The position numbers were made by a program, and so were the translations under genes. DNA of 64,000 bases from Iodobacter sp. BJB302 (lineage in GTDB: Bacteria; Pseudomonadota; Gammaproteobacteria; Burkholderiales; Chitinibacteraceae), in the NCBI RefSeq assembly GCF_002735645.1, contig NZ_PDZG01000019.1:1-64000 (forward strand). The letters run 5' to 3'. Position 1 is the stretch's first letter. Every line of letters starts with the position of its first letter. Positions 1 to 8,921 of this stretch are shown piece after piece. Below the pieces are notes generated by a model. That model was not told the origin of the DNA. It did no database searches and saw only the letters and a program-made list of their open reading frames with translations.

Positions 1-1
1 C

Positions 2-118
2 ATCGCCGGCTTTTACAACTGCGTCCGTTTGCACTCAGCCAGAGGCAATTTACCGCCCATTATTTATGAACAAACAATGGCAGCAAAAAAACCGATCTTG
101 GTGTCTGTAAATACTTGA
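2..118 (+). pseudogene. IS3-family transposase (OrfB), C-terminal end only
   Basis: Reading frame 2 is open from the window edge to a TGA at 116-118 and encodes 38 residues containing GFYNCVRLHSARGNLPP, followed by YE. This matches the C-terminal signature (YN..R.H...G...P..YE) of IS3-family DDE integrases, just after the catalytic Glu region. Only the last part of the protein is inside the window, so it cannot be told whether the element is intact. It sits directly beside a fragment of a dispersed repeat (126-185). Family assignment is from this motif alone. Confidence 0.7.
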
Positions 119-125
119 CCACTTC

Positions 126-185
126 ACCCCGCCCCGATTGTTCCTCACTCCGGCGTGTTTCAAGGGGAGATTTAAGCCCCGTGCT
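126..185 (+). repeat. Partial copy of a dispersed ~240-bp repeat
   Basis: The stretch with CCCCGCCC, TTGTTCCTC, CGGCGTGTTTCAAGGGGA and TTTAAGCCCC closely resembles the right-hand end of the repeat at 42446-42684 and the inverse of the start of the copy at 42856-43094. Only the terminal quarter of the unit is present here, directly downstream of the IS3 transposase end, so the element may have been truncated by the insertion. Confidence 0.7.
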
Positions 186-291
186 CAGAGCGTAGTCATC
201 CTCTTTTTTCTTTGTTTGCTACTAAAAACCAAATTGGTTAGCGCACATGGGGCATCGCCCGCGCTCAGCAATTTACCGCTCAGTGGGTGGC

Positions 292-801
292 CTATTCAAT
301 CACCAGCGATTTAACCTGCCACGCCGATCGGTAGTAATAAGGTTTGGTCTGCAACTCTGGCTTTGTATCGTAAGGGTAAACAATAAACAGCGGGCCTTTG
401 GTGCGGGCAGGGATCGGCTGGCCGTTCATTTTATGCGCCAGAATCATATTAAACCGATGGGTGTCACTGAAAGGAATCTCGGTTTTGTAATCATTAACCG
501 CCACTGCCTTAATCACAGTGCCACTGGCCCTGGCCGCCGCCAGCACATCGCGTAAATAGGGGCCGCTAAATTTAACAGGCAGCGCTTCCCATGGGGTTTG
601 GGTGCTGTAACTTTGCTGCGGCAGTTTTTCCAGCATGGCCAGATCAAATACTGCGGTATTGCCTGCGTTTTTCTCCCCCACCTTGCCACTGATGGTGAGA
701 ATCACCTTTCCGGCCGGGGCATCCAGCGCCAGCGCAGGCCAGGTAAAGAGCAAAACCAGCAGCAGATATACGCGGTAAGCAGTCATAAAGTAAGCTCGCA
801 T
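292..801 (-). CDS. SUOX-fold (molybdopterin oxidoreductase-like) small periplasmic protein
   Basis: A protein of 169 residues with an N-terminal signal peptide (hydrophobic stretch about 8-25, cleavage after ALA). The mature part resembles the small stand-alone members of the sulfite-oxidase/molybdopterin-dependent oxidoreductase fold: F.GP.LRDVL near residues 79-87, VNDYK, IP.SD and the KGPLFIVYPYD segment near 135. At about 145 mature residues it is far shorter than catalytic sulfite oxidase, and no cofactor Cys is seen, so an enzymatic role is doubtful. It follows the HD-GYP sensor gene by 4 bp and is surely co-transcribed with it. A second copy of the family (33403-33873) is also coupled to a sensor gene. 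An alternative start is ATG 786. A role as a periplasmic ligand-sensing partner is inference. Confidence 0.8.
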   Translation of the reverse strand: MRAYFMTAYRVYLLLVLLFTWPALALDAPAGKVILTISGKVGEKNAGNTAVFDLAMLEKLPQQSYSTQTPWEALPVKFSGPYLRDVLAAARASGTVIKAVAVNDYKTEIPFSDTHRFNMILAHKMNGQPIPARTKGPLFIVYPYDTKPELQTKPYYYRSAWQVKSLVIE

Positions 802-805
802 CGGC

Positions 806-3724
806 TTAGTTTTTAAGTTCTGCCGGTTTACTCCGGGATGAAACCGGCTCTTCCTTTATAGGCAGTAATTTTTCGATTGCTGCAATATCCACTTCATCGA
901 TCTGCTCTTTACGCATAAATTTCCCGGCAAAGACCAGCCACAATTTGCTGTGTAAGAAATACCGGAACAGCTCAGCATCGATATGCTGATCTTTGGCCAT
1001 AAACGCCATAATTTTCAGCGATTCGGTCAGTGTTTTGGGTGATTTATACGGGCGGTCTGCGGCGGTGAGCGCTTCAAACACATCGGCCAGCGCCATCACC
1101 CGGTCTGCCGTGCTGAGTTGATCTGCCGACAAGCGCCGCGGATAGCCCTTGCCATCGAGCTTTTCATGGTGAGTGGCGGCAATCTCCGGCACTTTCGCCA
1201 GCCGTGCGGGCCATGGCAGACTGCGTAGCATAATCAGTGTCTGCACAATATGATCGTTGATTTTAAAGCGGTCTTCTTCGGTCAGTGTGCCGCGCCGGAT
1301 CGATAAGTTGTACAGCTCGCCCATATTTTGCGCGTGCTTTGGCAATTCCATATCAAAGCCATGGTGATTATTCGGGTCGCCTTTTTCTACCGCAGGCTTA
1401 CGCTCGCCCCATGGCACTACATGGTCGCTGCGATCAGCCAGCAGCTGCTCAGCGATCGGCAATTTTTCAGGCACATAGTCACCCAGCCTGCGGTTTTCGT
1501 CAGCAGACAGGCCCAATTGCTTATCAAAAAATCGCAGCCATGTTTGCCTGCCTATTTGCTGCAGCCGCCGGATATCCTCATCGGCCATAAATTCGCCGCC
1601 CACATTACAGCGGGCCACAAAAGAAAAATCATTCTGTAAGACTTGCTGGCGCTGTTTCAGCACGGCAAAAGAAGCCTCTTCATCCCCGCCAAAAGCCACC
1701 GCCCGCCAATGATCCAGCTCGGCATCGCGCCACATCACCTCAAAACGCATACGTATCTCGTGGATGCGGTTGTAAATGGTTTCCAGCTTGGTGGCTTTAT
1801 CAATAATGTGCTCGGGGCTGATCACCTTGCCGCAATCATGCAACCACGCGCCCAAGTGAAACTCGTAGCGCTGATCTTCACTCATTTTAAAACCGGCATA
1901 GGGGCCGCTTTCTTCCCGCCCCATTTGATCGACCAGCATGCCGGCCAGCTCGGGCACCCGCTCGCAATGACCACCGGTATAAGGGCTTTTGGCGTCAATC
2001 GCGTCGGCCATCAGCCTGATCACCGCATCCAGCAGTTTTTTTTGTGCATCAATCAGCTGACGCGTTTCTATCGATACGGCCAGCATGCCAGACAGCTTAT
2101 GCACAAACCCGGTAAACGCACTATCAGCATGGCTGTCATCATCCTGATACTGTAAAATCAGCAGCCCTTCCAAGAGGCCACTGCGGCCGCGCAGCTCAAT
2201 CTGCATTTCAACCACGCCCTCAGCCACCTGATGCGTTTCAGGAATCGCCTGCTGCTGATCGGTATACATAAAGCACTTTTCTTCATGCCCGCACAAATCA
2301 CCATGCGCCACGGCCCGCTCCATTTTATGGCTGGTGTGATTCAGTAAATAAACCACGCCTGCCAGGCAGCGCGTGGCCATCACCATCTGATCCAGCACAT
2401 TATTCAGCATGTGCTCTACTTTGGGCTCAGTGGCCATATCTTGGCTGATTTGTAAAAAAGTCTCGATGGTCTGGCCCATATCGTGCATCACGCCAGACAG
2501 ATCATTCACCTCCTGCACCATGGTGGTTTTAAGCTGGCTCTGGCTGAAATCAAAACGGCTCATGCGCTGTGCCTGAGCCGTTAACTTATCCATACTTTCG
2601 CCAATTTTTGCCCCGGCCCACCAGCCCAGCGGCATTAAAAGCAAAGCCAAAACCACCACCACAACGATCAGATGTAGCAGTTTGCCGCGCAGCCCGCCCA
2701 GCAAATCATCACTGGGCGCGGCCACCAGTAAGCGCATGCCATCCGATTGCCACACATCGAAAGGCAAAGAAGCCCCCAGCCACTCCTGCCCGTTTACTTC
2801 AAAAGCAGCCACCTTGCCCTTATCCAAACCCAGCGCATTGAGCTTGCTCAGGCTGGGGACAGCCAGACCATCCACCGTGCTAAATTCAAATTTATCCCCA
2901 CCTTTAATCAATACTTTTTGCATATCGGGGTAAGCCAACACCCTGCCCTTCTCATTCACTAGGGCCAGCTGGGTATTCGGTGATATTTTCAGCCCTTCCA
3001 AACTATTGGCCAAATCATCCAGCACCACATCAATACCAAAGATCGCCTTACCATTTTGGCTGGCCTGGCTGAGCGTTACGCCAATTTGCCGGGAAGAAAA
3101 GAAAATATACGGTTCAGAAAGCTGCGGTGCCGCTGTTAGCACAGAAGCTTTATACCAGGGACGTGTACGGGGATCAAAACGGTAATCTGGCTGGCTACGG
3201 CGCTCCAGCAGAGTGCGGCTGGCATTAAAAAATAAAAACTCGCGTTTAAACTCGCCATTGGGCTGGCTTTGCACCGATTGCACCATAAAATTAGACATAG
3301 GCGGCGCATTAAACTTTTTACGCAGATCCTCCCTGTCCAGCGGACGAACCAGCATAAATGAGCCATCGCTATAGCCCACAAAGACGGATGACATCAGCTC
3401 ATTGGCCGTCAGCACATCAGACAGCGTACCCAGCCTGAGCAGCCGGTCTTCCAAGGTTGTTGCACTTGCAATCGGATCGGCCACCAGCATGCGTAATGTG
3501 GCTTGCGCCGGCTCCAGCATACGGCGAGATTTTTCTGTAATCAGCTGGCCTGCATCTCTTGCCGTTCTGGCCGCAGTATCAAGCAGGGTGCTGCGTGCGC
3601 CACTCCAGCCAATGCCAATCACCCCGACTGCCAGCACCAGCATGCAGAGCACCACTACCGTAGCGATTGAAAGCTTAATGGGCCAGCTATGCCCCCGCGC
3701 TAAAGAATGCGGCCCGTTACCCAT
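806..3724 (-). CDS. Transmembrane HD-GYP domain signalling protein (dCache-HAMP-GAF-HD-GYP)
   Basis: About 972 residues. Order: TM helix (about 18-40), periplasmic dCache-like sensor (about 45-340), second TM (about 350-370), HAMP, a GAF-like segment (about 430-555), then an HD-GYP domain expected to hydrolyse cyclic di-GMP. HD is seen in AWLHDCGK (about 628-633) and the HHEKLDGKGYP signature near 852-862. Between the two halves of the catalytic domain lies an unusual insertion of about 160 residues. Start chosen at ATG 3724 because AAGGGAAG lies upstream; the longer GTG start at 3757 has no ribosome site. It forms an operon with the downstream SUOX-fold gene. Ligand unknown; the HD-GYP assignment itself is secure. 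Confidence 0.9.
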   Translation of the reverse strand: MGNGPHSLARGHSWPIKLSIATVVVLCMLVLAVGVIGIGWSGARSTLLDTAARTARDAGQLITEKSRRMLEPAQATLRMLVADPIASATTLEDRLLRLGTLSDVLTANELMSSVFVGYSDGSFMLVRPLDREDLRKKFNAPPMSNFMVQSVQSQPNGEFKREFLFFNASRTLLERRSQPDYRFDPRTRPWYKASVLTAAPQLSEPYIFFSSRQIGVTLSQASQNGKAIFGIDVVLDDLANSLEGLKISPNTQLALVNEKGRVLAYPDMQKVLIKGGDKFEFSTVDGLAVPSLSKLNALGLDKGKVAAFEVNGQEWLGASLPFDVWQSDGMRLLVAAPSDDLLGGLRGKLLHLIVVVVVLALLLMPLGWWAGAKIGESMDKLTAQAQRMSRFDFSQSQLKTTMVQEVNDLSGVMHDMGQTIETFLQISQDMATEPKVEHMLNNVLDQMVMATRCLAGVVYLLNHTSHKMERAVAHGDLCGHEEKCFMYTDQQQAIPETHQVAEGVVEMQIELRGRSGLLEGLLILQYQDDDSHADSAFTGFVHKLSGMLAVSIETRQLIDAQKKLLDAVIRLMADAIDAKSPYTGGHCERVPELAGMLVDQMGREESGPYAGFKMSEDQRYEFHLGAWLHDCGKVISPEHIIDKATKLETIYNRIHEIRMRFEVMWRDAELDHWRAVAFGGDEEASFAVLKQRQQVLQNDFSFVARCNVGGEFMADEDIRRLQQIGRQTWLRFFDKQLGLSADENRRLGDYVPEKLPIAEQLLADRSDHVVPWGERKPAVEKGDPNNHHGFDMELPKHAQNMGELYNLSIRRGTLTEEDRFKINDHIVQTLIMLRSLPWPARLAKVPEIAATHHEKLDGKGYPRRLSADQLSTADRVMALADVFEALTAADRPYKSPKTLTESLKIMAFMAKDQHIDAELFRYFLHSKLWLVFAGKFMRKEQIDEVDIAAIEKLLPIKEEPVSSRSKPAELKN

Positions 3725-4409
3725 CCTCTTCTTCCCTTTAAAATTGAAGAAAAACACGCCGTTTTTATTTGCTGGCGTTCCGTGAAGACAGAGTCAGGGC
3801 TTTAATGCAGTTTGTTTTTGTTATTCCAGCACTCAGGCAAGCCCTTTCCCAGACAACCGCCCATATCCTTTTTATGCTAGACCATGGCTTTCTTTATTTA
3901 CAATTTAAAACATTGAAACTTGTAATTATTCATTAAAATTTAAAGAAGAAAAGACAGAAAATTCTATAAGTCAGGCATTAAAACTGCTTACAAATGCAGA
4001 GCAAATCAAGCGTTGCCTGCACTTATCATCTTGCCGGACGTTGCAAGCTAAAAAACACTTAAATGGCCAGCTTTAAATAATTTAACGGAGAATCTGTGTA
4101 AACCCATCACTGTGATACTCAAAATCAGTCCTGCCATGCAAAGGCGTAAATAAACCTTGTAAGACAATCACTTATTAGCAAAAAAATAAATTATCACCCC
4201 GTATCAGGATATAAAAAGCATCATTTCTATTTCATTAAGACAATTACTTGTTTTTATTCATTGCCTGCATGTTTATTTGCTAAGGTGATCTGGCACAGCC
4301 ACTTGTCTTTTTTCAACAATTAACCTGCGCCATTATTGGCGTAATGAAGGTCTGTGCCCGGCGTTTTATTCCTTTTTTTAATCAACCATTTAAATATGTG
4401 GAGCAAAGA
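3725..4409. other. A+T-rich intergenic region, divergent promoters
   Basis: Non-coding stretch of about 680 bp between the divergent HD-GYP and M35 peptidase genes. It is visibly A+T-rich and must hold both promoters. No tRNA, convincing operator palindrome or conserved small ORF was seen. Confidence 0.5.
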
Positions 4410-5474
4410 ATGAATATTAAAAATGGATTTCGGATATGTGCCGCAATATTGGCAGTTTTTTTGTCATTTAGCGCCAGCGCAGATTCTAAAGATATACAAG
4501 TCAGCCTTAGCGCAGACAAAAACACATTAATTGAAAGCGATGATGTATTTGTGAATGTTACGATGAAAAATACCTCATCAGCACCTCAGTATATTTTAAA
4601 GTGGCATACCCCTTTTATTGCCGCACAAACCGAATTATTTGATGTATATCGTGATGGCGTAAAAGTAAATTACCTGGGGCCCATGGTAAAACGCGCAGCA
4701 CCTAAGGCCAGTGATTATTTTGAATTAAAACCGGGAGCCAGCTACCAGCAGAAAGTCGAATTATCTGCACTCTACGATATGCGCGTAACGGGCAATTACA
4801 CCATCCAATATCATGTTGATGCGCCGCACGCAGGAAGCGATGCAAAAGGGCTTGTAAATACAGAAGCAGACATTGCGCCATCAGATGCCATTTCAGTATG
4901 GATAGATGGCAGCCTGCCACGAGGCACCATCAGCAGTGAGCCCGTCCAGCCCAGCCTTGCCGGAGGCAGCTTATCCTTTAATAAATGCTCCGCATCGCAA
5001 TCTGCACAGGTAAAAACAGCATTCAGCGCAGCGCAAACCATGTCGGCCAGCGGTGATGACTATATGTCGACAGGGGCCAGCAGCGCACGTTATTCCACAT
5101 GGTTTGGTAAATACGATTCATCACGCTACGCCACAGTCAAAGCGCATTACGTGGCGATTAAAGATGCTTTCTTAAATAAACCGGTTACCGTGGATTGCGG
5201 CTGCACAGATTCTTACTTTGCCTACGTTTACCCCAGCCAACCTTACAAAATTTACGTATGCAACGCCTTCTGGACTGCCCCGATGACAGGAACTGATTCT
5301 AAAGGCGGCACTTTGGTCCATGAAATGAGCCATTTTTATGCAGTGGCTTCAACCAAAGACAATGTTTACGGGCAATCCGGCGCTAAAAAGCTGGCCATCA
5401 GCGATCCGGCCAAAGCGATTATGAATGCCGATTCACACGAGTATTTTGTTGAAAACACACCGAACCTGCCTTAA
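4410..5474 (+). CDS. Secreted M35 metalloendopeptidase (peptidyl-Lys type)
   Basis: A protein of 354 residues from ATG 4410 (GGAG six bases upstream), preferred over the ATG at 4344. It begins with a signal peptide ending SFSASA-DS. The central part is an N-terminal beta-rich domain/propeptide. The C-terminal third carries the aspzincin zinc site: VHEMSHF (HExxH) followed by TKDNVYG, whose Asp is the third zinc ligand, and then the conserved NADSHEYF segment. This pattern matches bacterial peptidyl-Lys metalloendopeptidases (for example the Aeromonas enzyme), which cleave on the N-terminal side of lysine. It stands alone, probably as an exported protease for nutrition or virulence. Lys specificity is inferred from family resemblance. 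Confidence 0.88.
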   Translation: MNIKNGFRICAAILAVFLSFSASADSKDIQVSLSADKNTLIESDDVFVNVTMKNTSSAPQYILKWHTPFIAAQTELFDVYRDGVKVNYLGPMVKRAAPKASDYFELKPGASYQQKVELSALYDMRVTGNYTIQYHVDAPHAGSDAKGLVNTEADIAPSDAISVWIDGSLPRGTISSEPVQPSLAGGSLSFNKCSASQSAQVKTAFSAAQTMSASGDDYMSTGASSARYSTWFGKYDSSRYATVKAHYVAIKDAFLNKPVTVDCGCTDSYFAYVYPSQPYKIYVCNAFWTAPMTGTDSKGGTLVHEMSHFYAVASTKDNVYGQSGAKKLAISDPAKAIMNADSHEYFVENTPNLP

Positions 5475-5482
5475 TTGAAATG

Positions 5483-5518
5483 CTGGCGGATCAATCCTGT
5501 ATGGGGTTGATTCGCCAG
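5483..5518. terminator. Stem-loop between convergent genes
   Basis: A 12-bp stem (CTGGCGGATCAA pairing with TTGATTCGCCAG, one G-U pair) follows the M35 gene by 8 bp and lies before the end of the convergent GH13 gene. It lacks a U-tract on either strand, so it may be a 3'-end stabiliser or Rho-assisted terminator rather than a classical one. Confidence 0.45.
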
Positions 5519-5583
5519 AGCAGCAAGAATTAGCCCGTCATCCCCGAATGTGTTTGCCGGTGATCCAGAAATCAAGCTTAAAC

Positions 5584-7071
5584 TCAGCGATTTCTCGCTT
5601 TAAAAAAGCTGTAATGCTGGTAAGGCTCGCCGGGCAGATAGATCGCCGCAGCTTGCGCGGGAATATCCAGCAATACGCTGCCTGCCTGCACTTTGGTATC
5701 CGCTGCATTACCCAGCGCGTCGTGCAAAGGCACGCCGTCGTACCAGTGTGAGTAAGGGATTAACAGCCTAGTTTGTAATGGCCGGTCAGATAAATTAACA
5801 ATCACCAACACCGCCTCACCGATCACATCCGTAGCACGCAAAAACACCAGTGCATTGCCTGCCAGCCTGTCGCCCAATACCTGCACATCACCGTACTGTA
5901 ATGCCGGGGTGCGCTGGCGAATCGCAATCAGCTGCTGCACAAACTGGCGCTGTGCGTGATTCCAATCTGCCTGATTCCAGCGCATGGGGCGGCGGCAATC
6001 CGGGTCTGCCCCGCCTTCCATACCGATTTCTTCGCCGTAATAAATCAGCGGGATACCGGGCAGGGTGAACTGCATAATCATTGCCAGCTGCGCTTTTTTT
6101 ACACTGCCCACCGTAGTCAGCAGCCTTGGCGTATCGTGGCTGGAGAGCATATTCCACGAGCAAAGCAGGCCGCTCAGGCCGTAAGCTGCTCTGGCGTCTT
6201 TAAGCGCATGATTCATTTGCAGCGCGTCAATCTCGCCAGCCAGCCAGGCCAGCGTGGCGGTACGATACCAGTAATTCATCATGCCTTTAAAGCCGCCACC
6301 CGCTTCAAACCAGCTGCTGGAAAAGCCATTTAACTCGCCCAGCAAACCAGCTTTCGGAAAACGCTGAGCCACAATAGCCGCCATTTCCTGCGCCACGGCA
6401 ATACCCACATCCTGCGCCACATCAAAGCGCCAGTTATCCACGCCCTTAGCCAGCCAGTGCTGCACCAGGCTATCTGGCTGGCGGTATAAAACATCGCGAA
6501 CGCTTGGGTTACTCAGATTCAGCTCCGGCATCAGGCCATAATCCTGCCAGCACAGATAACTGCCATCGTCTTTAAAACTAAACCAATCACGCTTACCCGC
6601 ATCCACTGCCTTAGCCGCCAAAAACCACGGATGGCTGTCGGATACATGATTAAGCACCGCATCCAGCGTCAGGCTCATGCCTTTGGCGTGTAATGCCTCA
6701 ATCAGCCGCAGCAAGGCAGGCTCGCCACCAAACATCGGGTCGATGCTAAAAAAATCCACCGCATCGTATTTATGATTACTCGGCGCGGTAAATACCGGCG
6801 TTAAATAAACGCCGGTGACGCCCAAGTCCTGCAGGTAATCGAGCTTTTCGGCAATGCCATCCAGATCCCCGCCAAAAAACTGCATACCCCAAGGCTGATC
6901 CAGCGTACTGTCGTCCCAGCCCCGCTTCACCACATCCGGATGGGCATACGCCGCCTGCGCCAACTTCACGCTGCTGGCAAGAGCGCCACCGATGGCAAAG
7001 CGCTCAGGGAAAATCTGATAAATAATCTGACTCGCCATTTGCTTGGTGGCGGCATCCAGGGTGGTTTTCAT
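5584..7071 (-). CDS. Cytoplasmic GH13 alpha-glucosidase/maltodextrinase-like hydrolase
   Basis: About 495 residues with the four GH13 regions: DAVLNH (I), NWRFDVAQD with the nucleophile Asp (II), GELNG with the acid/base Glu (III) and SSHDTPR (IV). The N-terminus reads IIYQIFPERF, typical of the cyclomaltodextrinase/neopullulanase/MalZ type of intracellular enzyme acting on short alpha-1,4-glucans. No convincing signal peptide follows from ATG 7071; longer starts add a hydrophobic stretch but no clear cleavage site. The exact substrate cannot be read from the sequence. Monocistronic, with no maltose transport genes nearby. Confidence 0.85.
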   Translation of the reverse strand: MKTTLDAATKQMASQIIYQIFPERFAIGGALASSVKLAQAAYAHPDVVKRGWDDSTLDQPWGMQFFGGDLDGIAEKLDYLQDLGVTGVYLTPVFTAPSNHKYDAVDFFSIDPMFGGEPALLRLIEALHAKGMSLTLDAVLNHVSDSHPWFLAAKAVDAGKRDWFSFKDDGSYLCWQDYGLMPELNLSNPSVRDVLYRQPDSLVQHWLAKGVDNWRFDVAQDVGIAVAQEMAAIVAQRFPKAGLLGELNGFSSSWFEAGGGFKGMMNYWYRTATLAWLAGEIDALQMNHALKDARAAYGLSGLLCSWNMLSSHDTPRLLTTVGSVKKAQLAMIMQFTLPGIPLIYYGEEIGMEGGADPDCRRPMRWNQADWNHAQRQFVQQLIAIRQRTPALQYGDVQVLGDRLAGNALVFLRATDVIGEAVLVIVNLSDRPLQTRLLIPYSHWYDGVPLHDALGNAADTKVQAGSVLLDIPAQAAAIYLPGEPYQHYSFFKARNR

Positions 7072-7340
7072 AATGGACTCGGGCAAGAAAAATACAATAA
7101 ACCCATCAGCAAACTGACGCGGGCACGATGGTTTGATTATTGAATAAAAAGCCCAGTTGTGCGCGCTTAAATACGAGCCAAGCAGCAGGCTGATTAACAA
7201 AGTAAGGTAATTTATACTGCCCATAGCTTGCAATCAAACTGCCAACAATCTCAAGTAAAATGATAAAATTAAGAAAAAATATAGTAAGCAATTAACATGA
7301 GCAATGATCTTCATCCCGCCAGCTCTATGAGGAATGTACA

Positions 7341-7874
7341 GTGAAAAAAAGTATCGCTATTGATATGGACGACACGGTTGCAGACACCTTGCAACGCCAT
7401 CTCACCTGGTACAAAAATGAATTTGGAATTACGCTTTCAAAAGAGATGCTCAGAGGAAAAAAAATTTACGACGTGATTTTAAAAGAGCACGTCAATACAG
7501 TTCGCTCTTTCCCCCATCATCCTGATTTTTTTCGCGATTTAAATGTCATTGAAAATGCCGTAGAGGTCATCTTTGAGCTGTCAAAAGATTACGAAATATA
7601 CTTTGCAAGCGCTGCAATGGAATATCCTTCCTCTTTTAATGCCAAGTATGACTGGCTGAAGCATAATTTTCCTTTTATTAATGAAATGAACTTCATTTTC
7701 TGTGGGTATAAAGGGATGCTAAATTGCGATTACCTCATTGATGACAGCTCAAGGCATATCGATACTTTCTCTGGGCAGGGCTATTTATTTACCTCGGAAA
7801 AAAACATAAACGAAACCAGCTACCAAAGAATCAACAATTGGCTGGAAGCAAAAGAAATCTTTGCTGGCAGCTAG
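7341..7874 (+). CDS. 5'(3')-deoxyribonucleotidase, HAD superfamily (NT5C type)
   Basis: A protein of 177 residues beginning at GTG 7341 with GAGGA about 8 bases upstream. The HAD motif I appears as IDMDDTVAD (nucleophile and acid Asp), motif II as ASAAM, and the acidic motif IV as YLIDDSSRH. Length and motifs fit the small 5'-nucleotidase C family that dephosphorylates (deoxy)nucleoside monophosphates. It is A+T-richer than its neighbours, hinting at transfer, and stands alone between two genes on the opposite strand. Confidence 0.82.
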   Translation: MKKSIAIDMDDTVADTLQRHLTWYKNEFGITLSKEMLRGKKIYDVILKEHVNTVRSFPHHPDFFRDLNVIENAVEVIFELSKDYEIYFASAAMEYPSSFNAKYDWLKHNFPFINEMNFIFCGYKGMLNCDYLIDDSSRHIDTFSGQGYLFTSEKNINETSYQRINNWLEAKEIFAGS

Positions 7875-7908
7875 TTTATGTTTAAAGCAGCAATAATTAT
7901 TTTATAAA

Positions 7909-8706
7909 TTAACCAACTGGAATAAATAGCTCCGTCACTGAATCCGGGTGATCCGGGGCTAGAAAACGCTGATCCATATATTCAAACTCAATACCATCCA
8001 GCGCTTTAAGCCCTGCAGCTGGCAGCCAGCTGCTGTGAATGGACCTGAAAGTATCTGCAATGCCACTCACCGGGCCAATATGTTCAAAGCGGGCATAACG
8101 TTGCTCTGGTATATCCAGCGCCACCATACCATCAGGAACCGCAGCATCTGCGGCTGCTTCCAGAGCGGCCAGATAGCGCCATTGTCCATCGGCTAAGGGC
8201 TGGCAAAGCCCATAACAACTGCCTAGGCTGATAGCGGCGATTTCATGCTCTCTAGGCAAAAACCGCCCCCACATGTCAGGGATACTGCCTTCATCTTGTG
8301 GAGTCCAGACAAGGCCAATGACACGGAAAGCAGCACGGGTAACAATTTCAGGGGTTTGCATAGCGGGGCTCCTTGGGGCTTTGGTAAGGTAAATCTGAAT
8401 TTGGGTGATCTGCTCCTGCTTATCCTTGATCTCGCCTTGCAACCGCTCTGAATGGGACTGCAACAGCTGGCGTAATGCCTGATCATCCATTCCGGCTTGC
8501 CAGAGCTGGCGGATTTCTTCCAGCGGCAGGCCAAACTGGCGCAGGCGAACAATCTGCCCCAGCTCTGTGACTTGGGCGGGCAAATAATAGCGGTAGCCGT
8601 TATCGCTGCCCGTGAAGGCGGGGCTGAATAAACCAATGCTGTCGTAATGCCTCAGCGTTTTAGTGCTCAGGCCATAGCAGCGGGCAAGTTGTCCAATCGT
8701 AAGCAT
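7909..8706 (-). CDS. MerR-family regulator with GyrI-like effector-binding domain
   Basis: About 265 residues from ATG 8706, where the protein starts MLTIGQLARCYGLSTKTLRH, the usual MerR winged helix start. This is followed by a coiled coil (about 75-110) and a C-terminal GyrI-like (BmrR/SbmC) small-molecule binding domain of about 150 residues. Such one-component regulators bind hydrophobic cationic drugs or similar ligands and activate efflux genes by remodelling long-spacer promoters. No obvious target gene adjoins it: the divergent neighbour is the iron-regulated sigma factor. Confidence 0.87.
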   Translation of the reverse strand: MLTIGQLARCYGLSTKTLRHYDSIGLFSPAFTGSDNGYRYYLPAQVTELGQIVRLRQFGLPLEEIRQLWQAGMDDQALRQLLQSHSERLQGEIKDKQEQITQIQIYLTKAPRSPAMQTPEIVTRAAFRVIGLVWTPQDEGSIPDMWGRFLPREHEIAAISLGSCYGLCQPLADGQWRYLAALEAAADAAVPDGMVALDIPEQRYARFEHIGPVSGIADTFRSIHSSWLPAAGLKALDGIEFEYMDQRFLAPDHPDSVTELFIPVG

Positions 8707-8845
8707 AAGTGTTCTCGTAAGCAGAAATACCAGTATCAACCTTTCCGCAGGGGCAAGGTCAATAGGCCAATTTCAAAAATATCCTTTTGCAGCGGCAATT
8801 TTTTTACACGCCCTTACCGCAACTTACAAACCACTTGTCATTATT

Positions 8846-8870
8846 ATAAATAATAATGATTCTTGTTATC
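8846..8870. promoter_or_regulatory. Putative Fur box upstream of fecI-like gene
   Basis: AAATAATAATGATTCTTGTTAT resembles the Fur consensus GATAATGATAATCATTATC and shares AATGATTCTT with the box in front of the second receptor gene. It overlaps the ATG at 8856, which argues that translation of the sigma factor begins downstream. Confidence 0.6.
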
Positions 8871-8921
8871 CCTCATTTCAAACGGTATGATTCGCCGTTT
8901 TTCTGCTTTGGGTTGTGTTCG

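Noticed and set aside
1643-2155. Long open frame antisense to the HD-GYP gene
   Set aside because: It mirrors a well conserved coding region, lacks a ribosome site and shows no domain.
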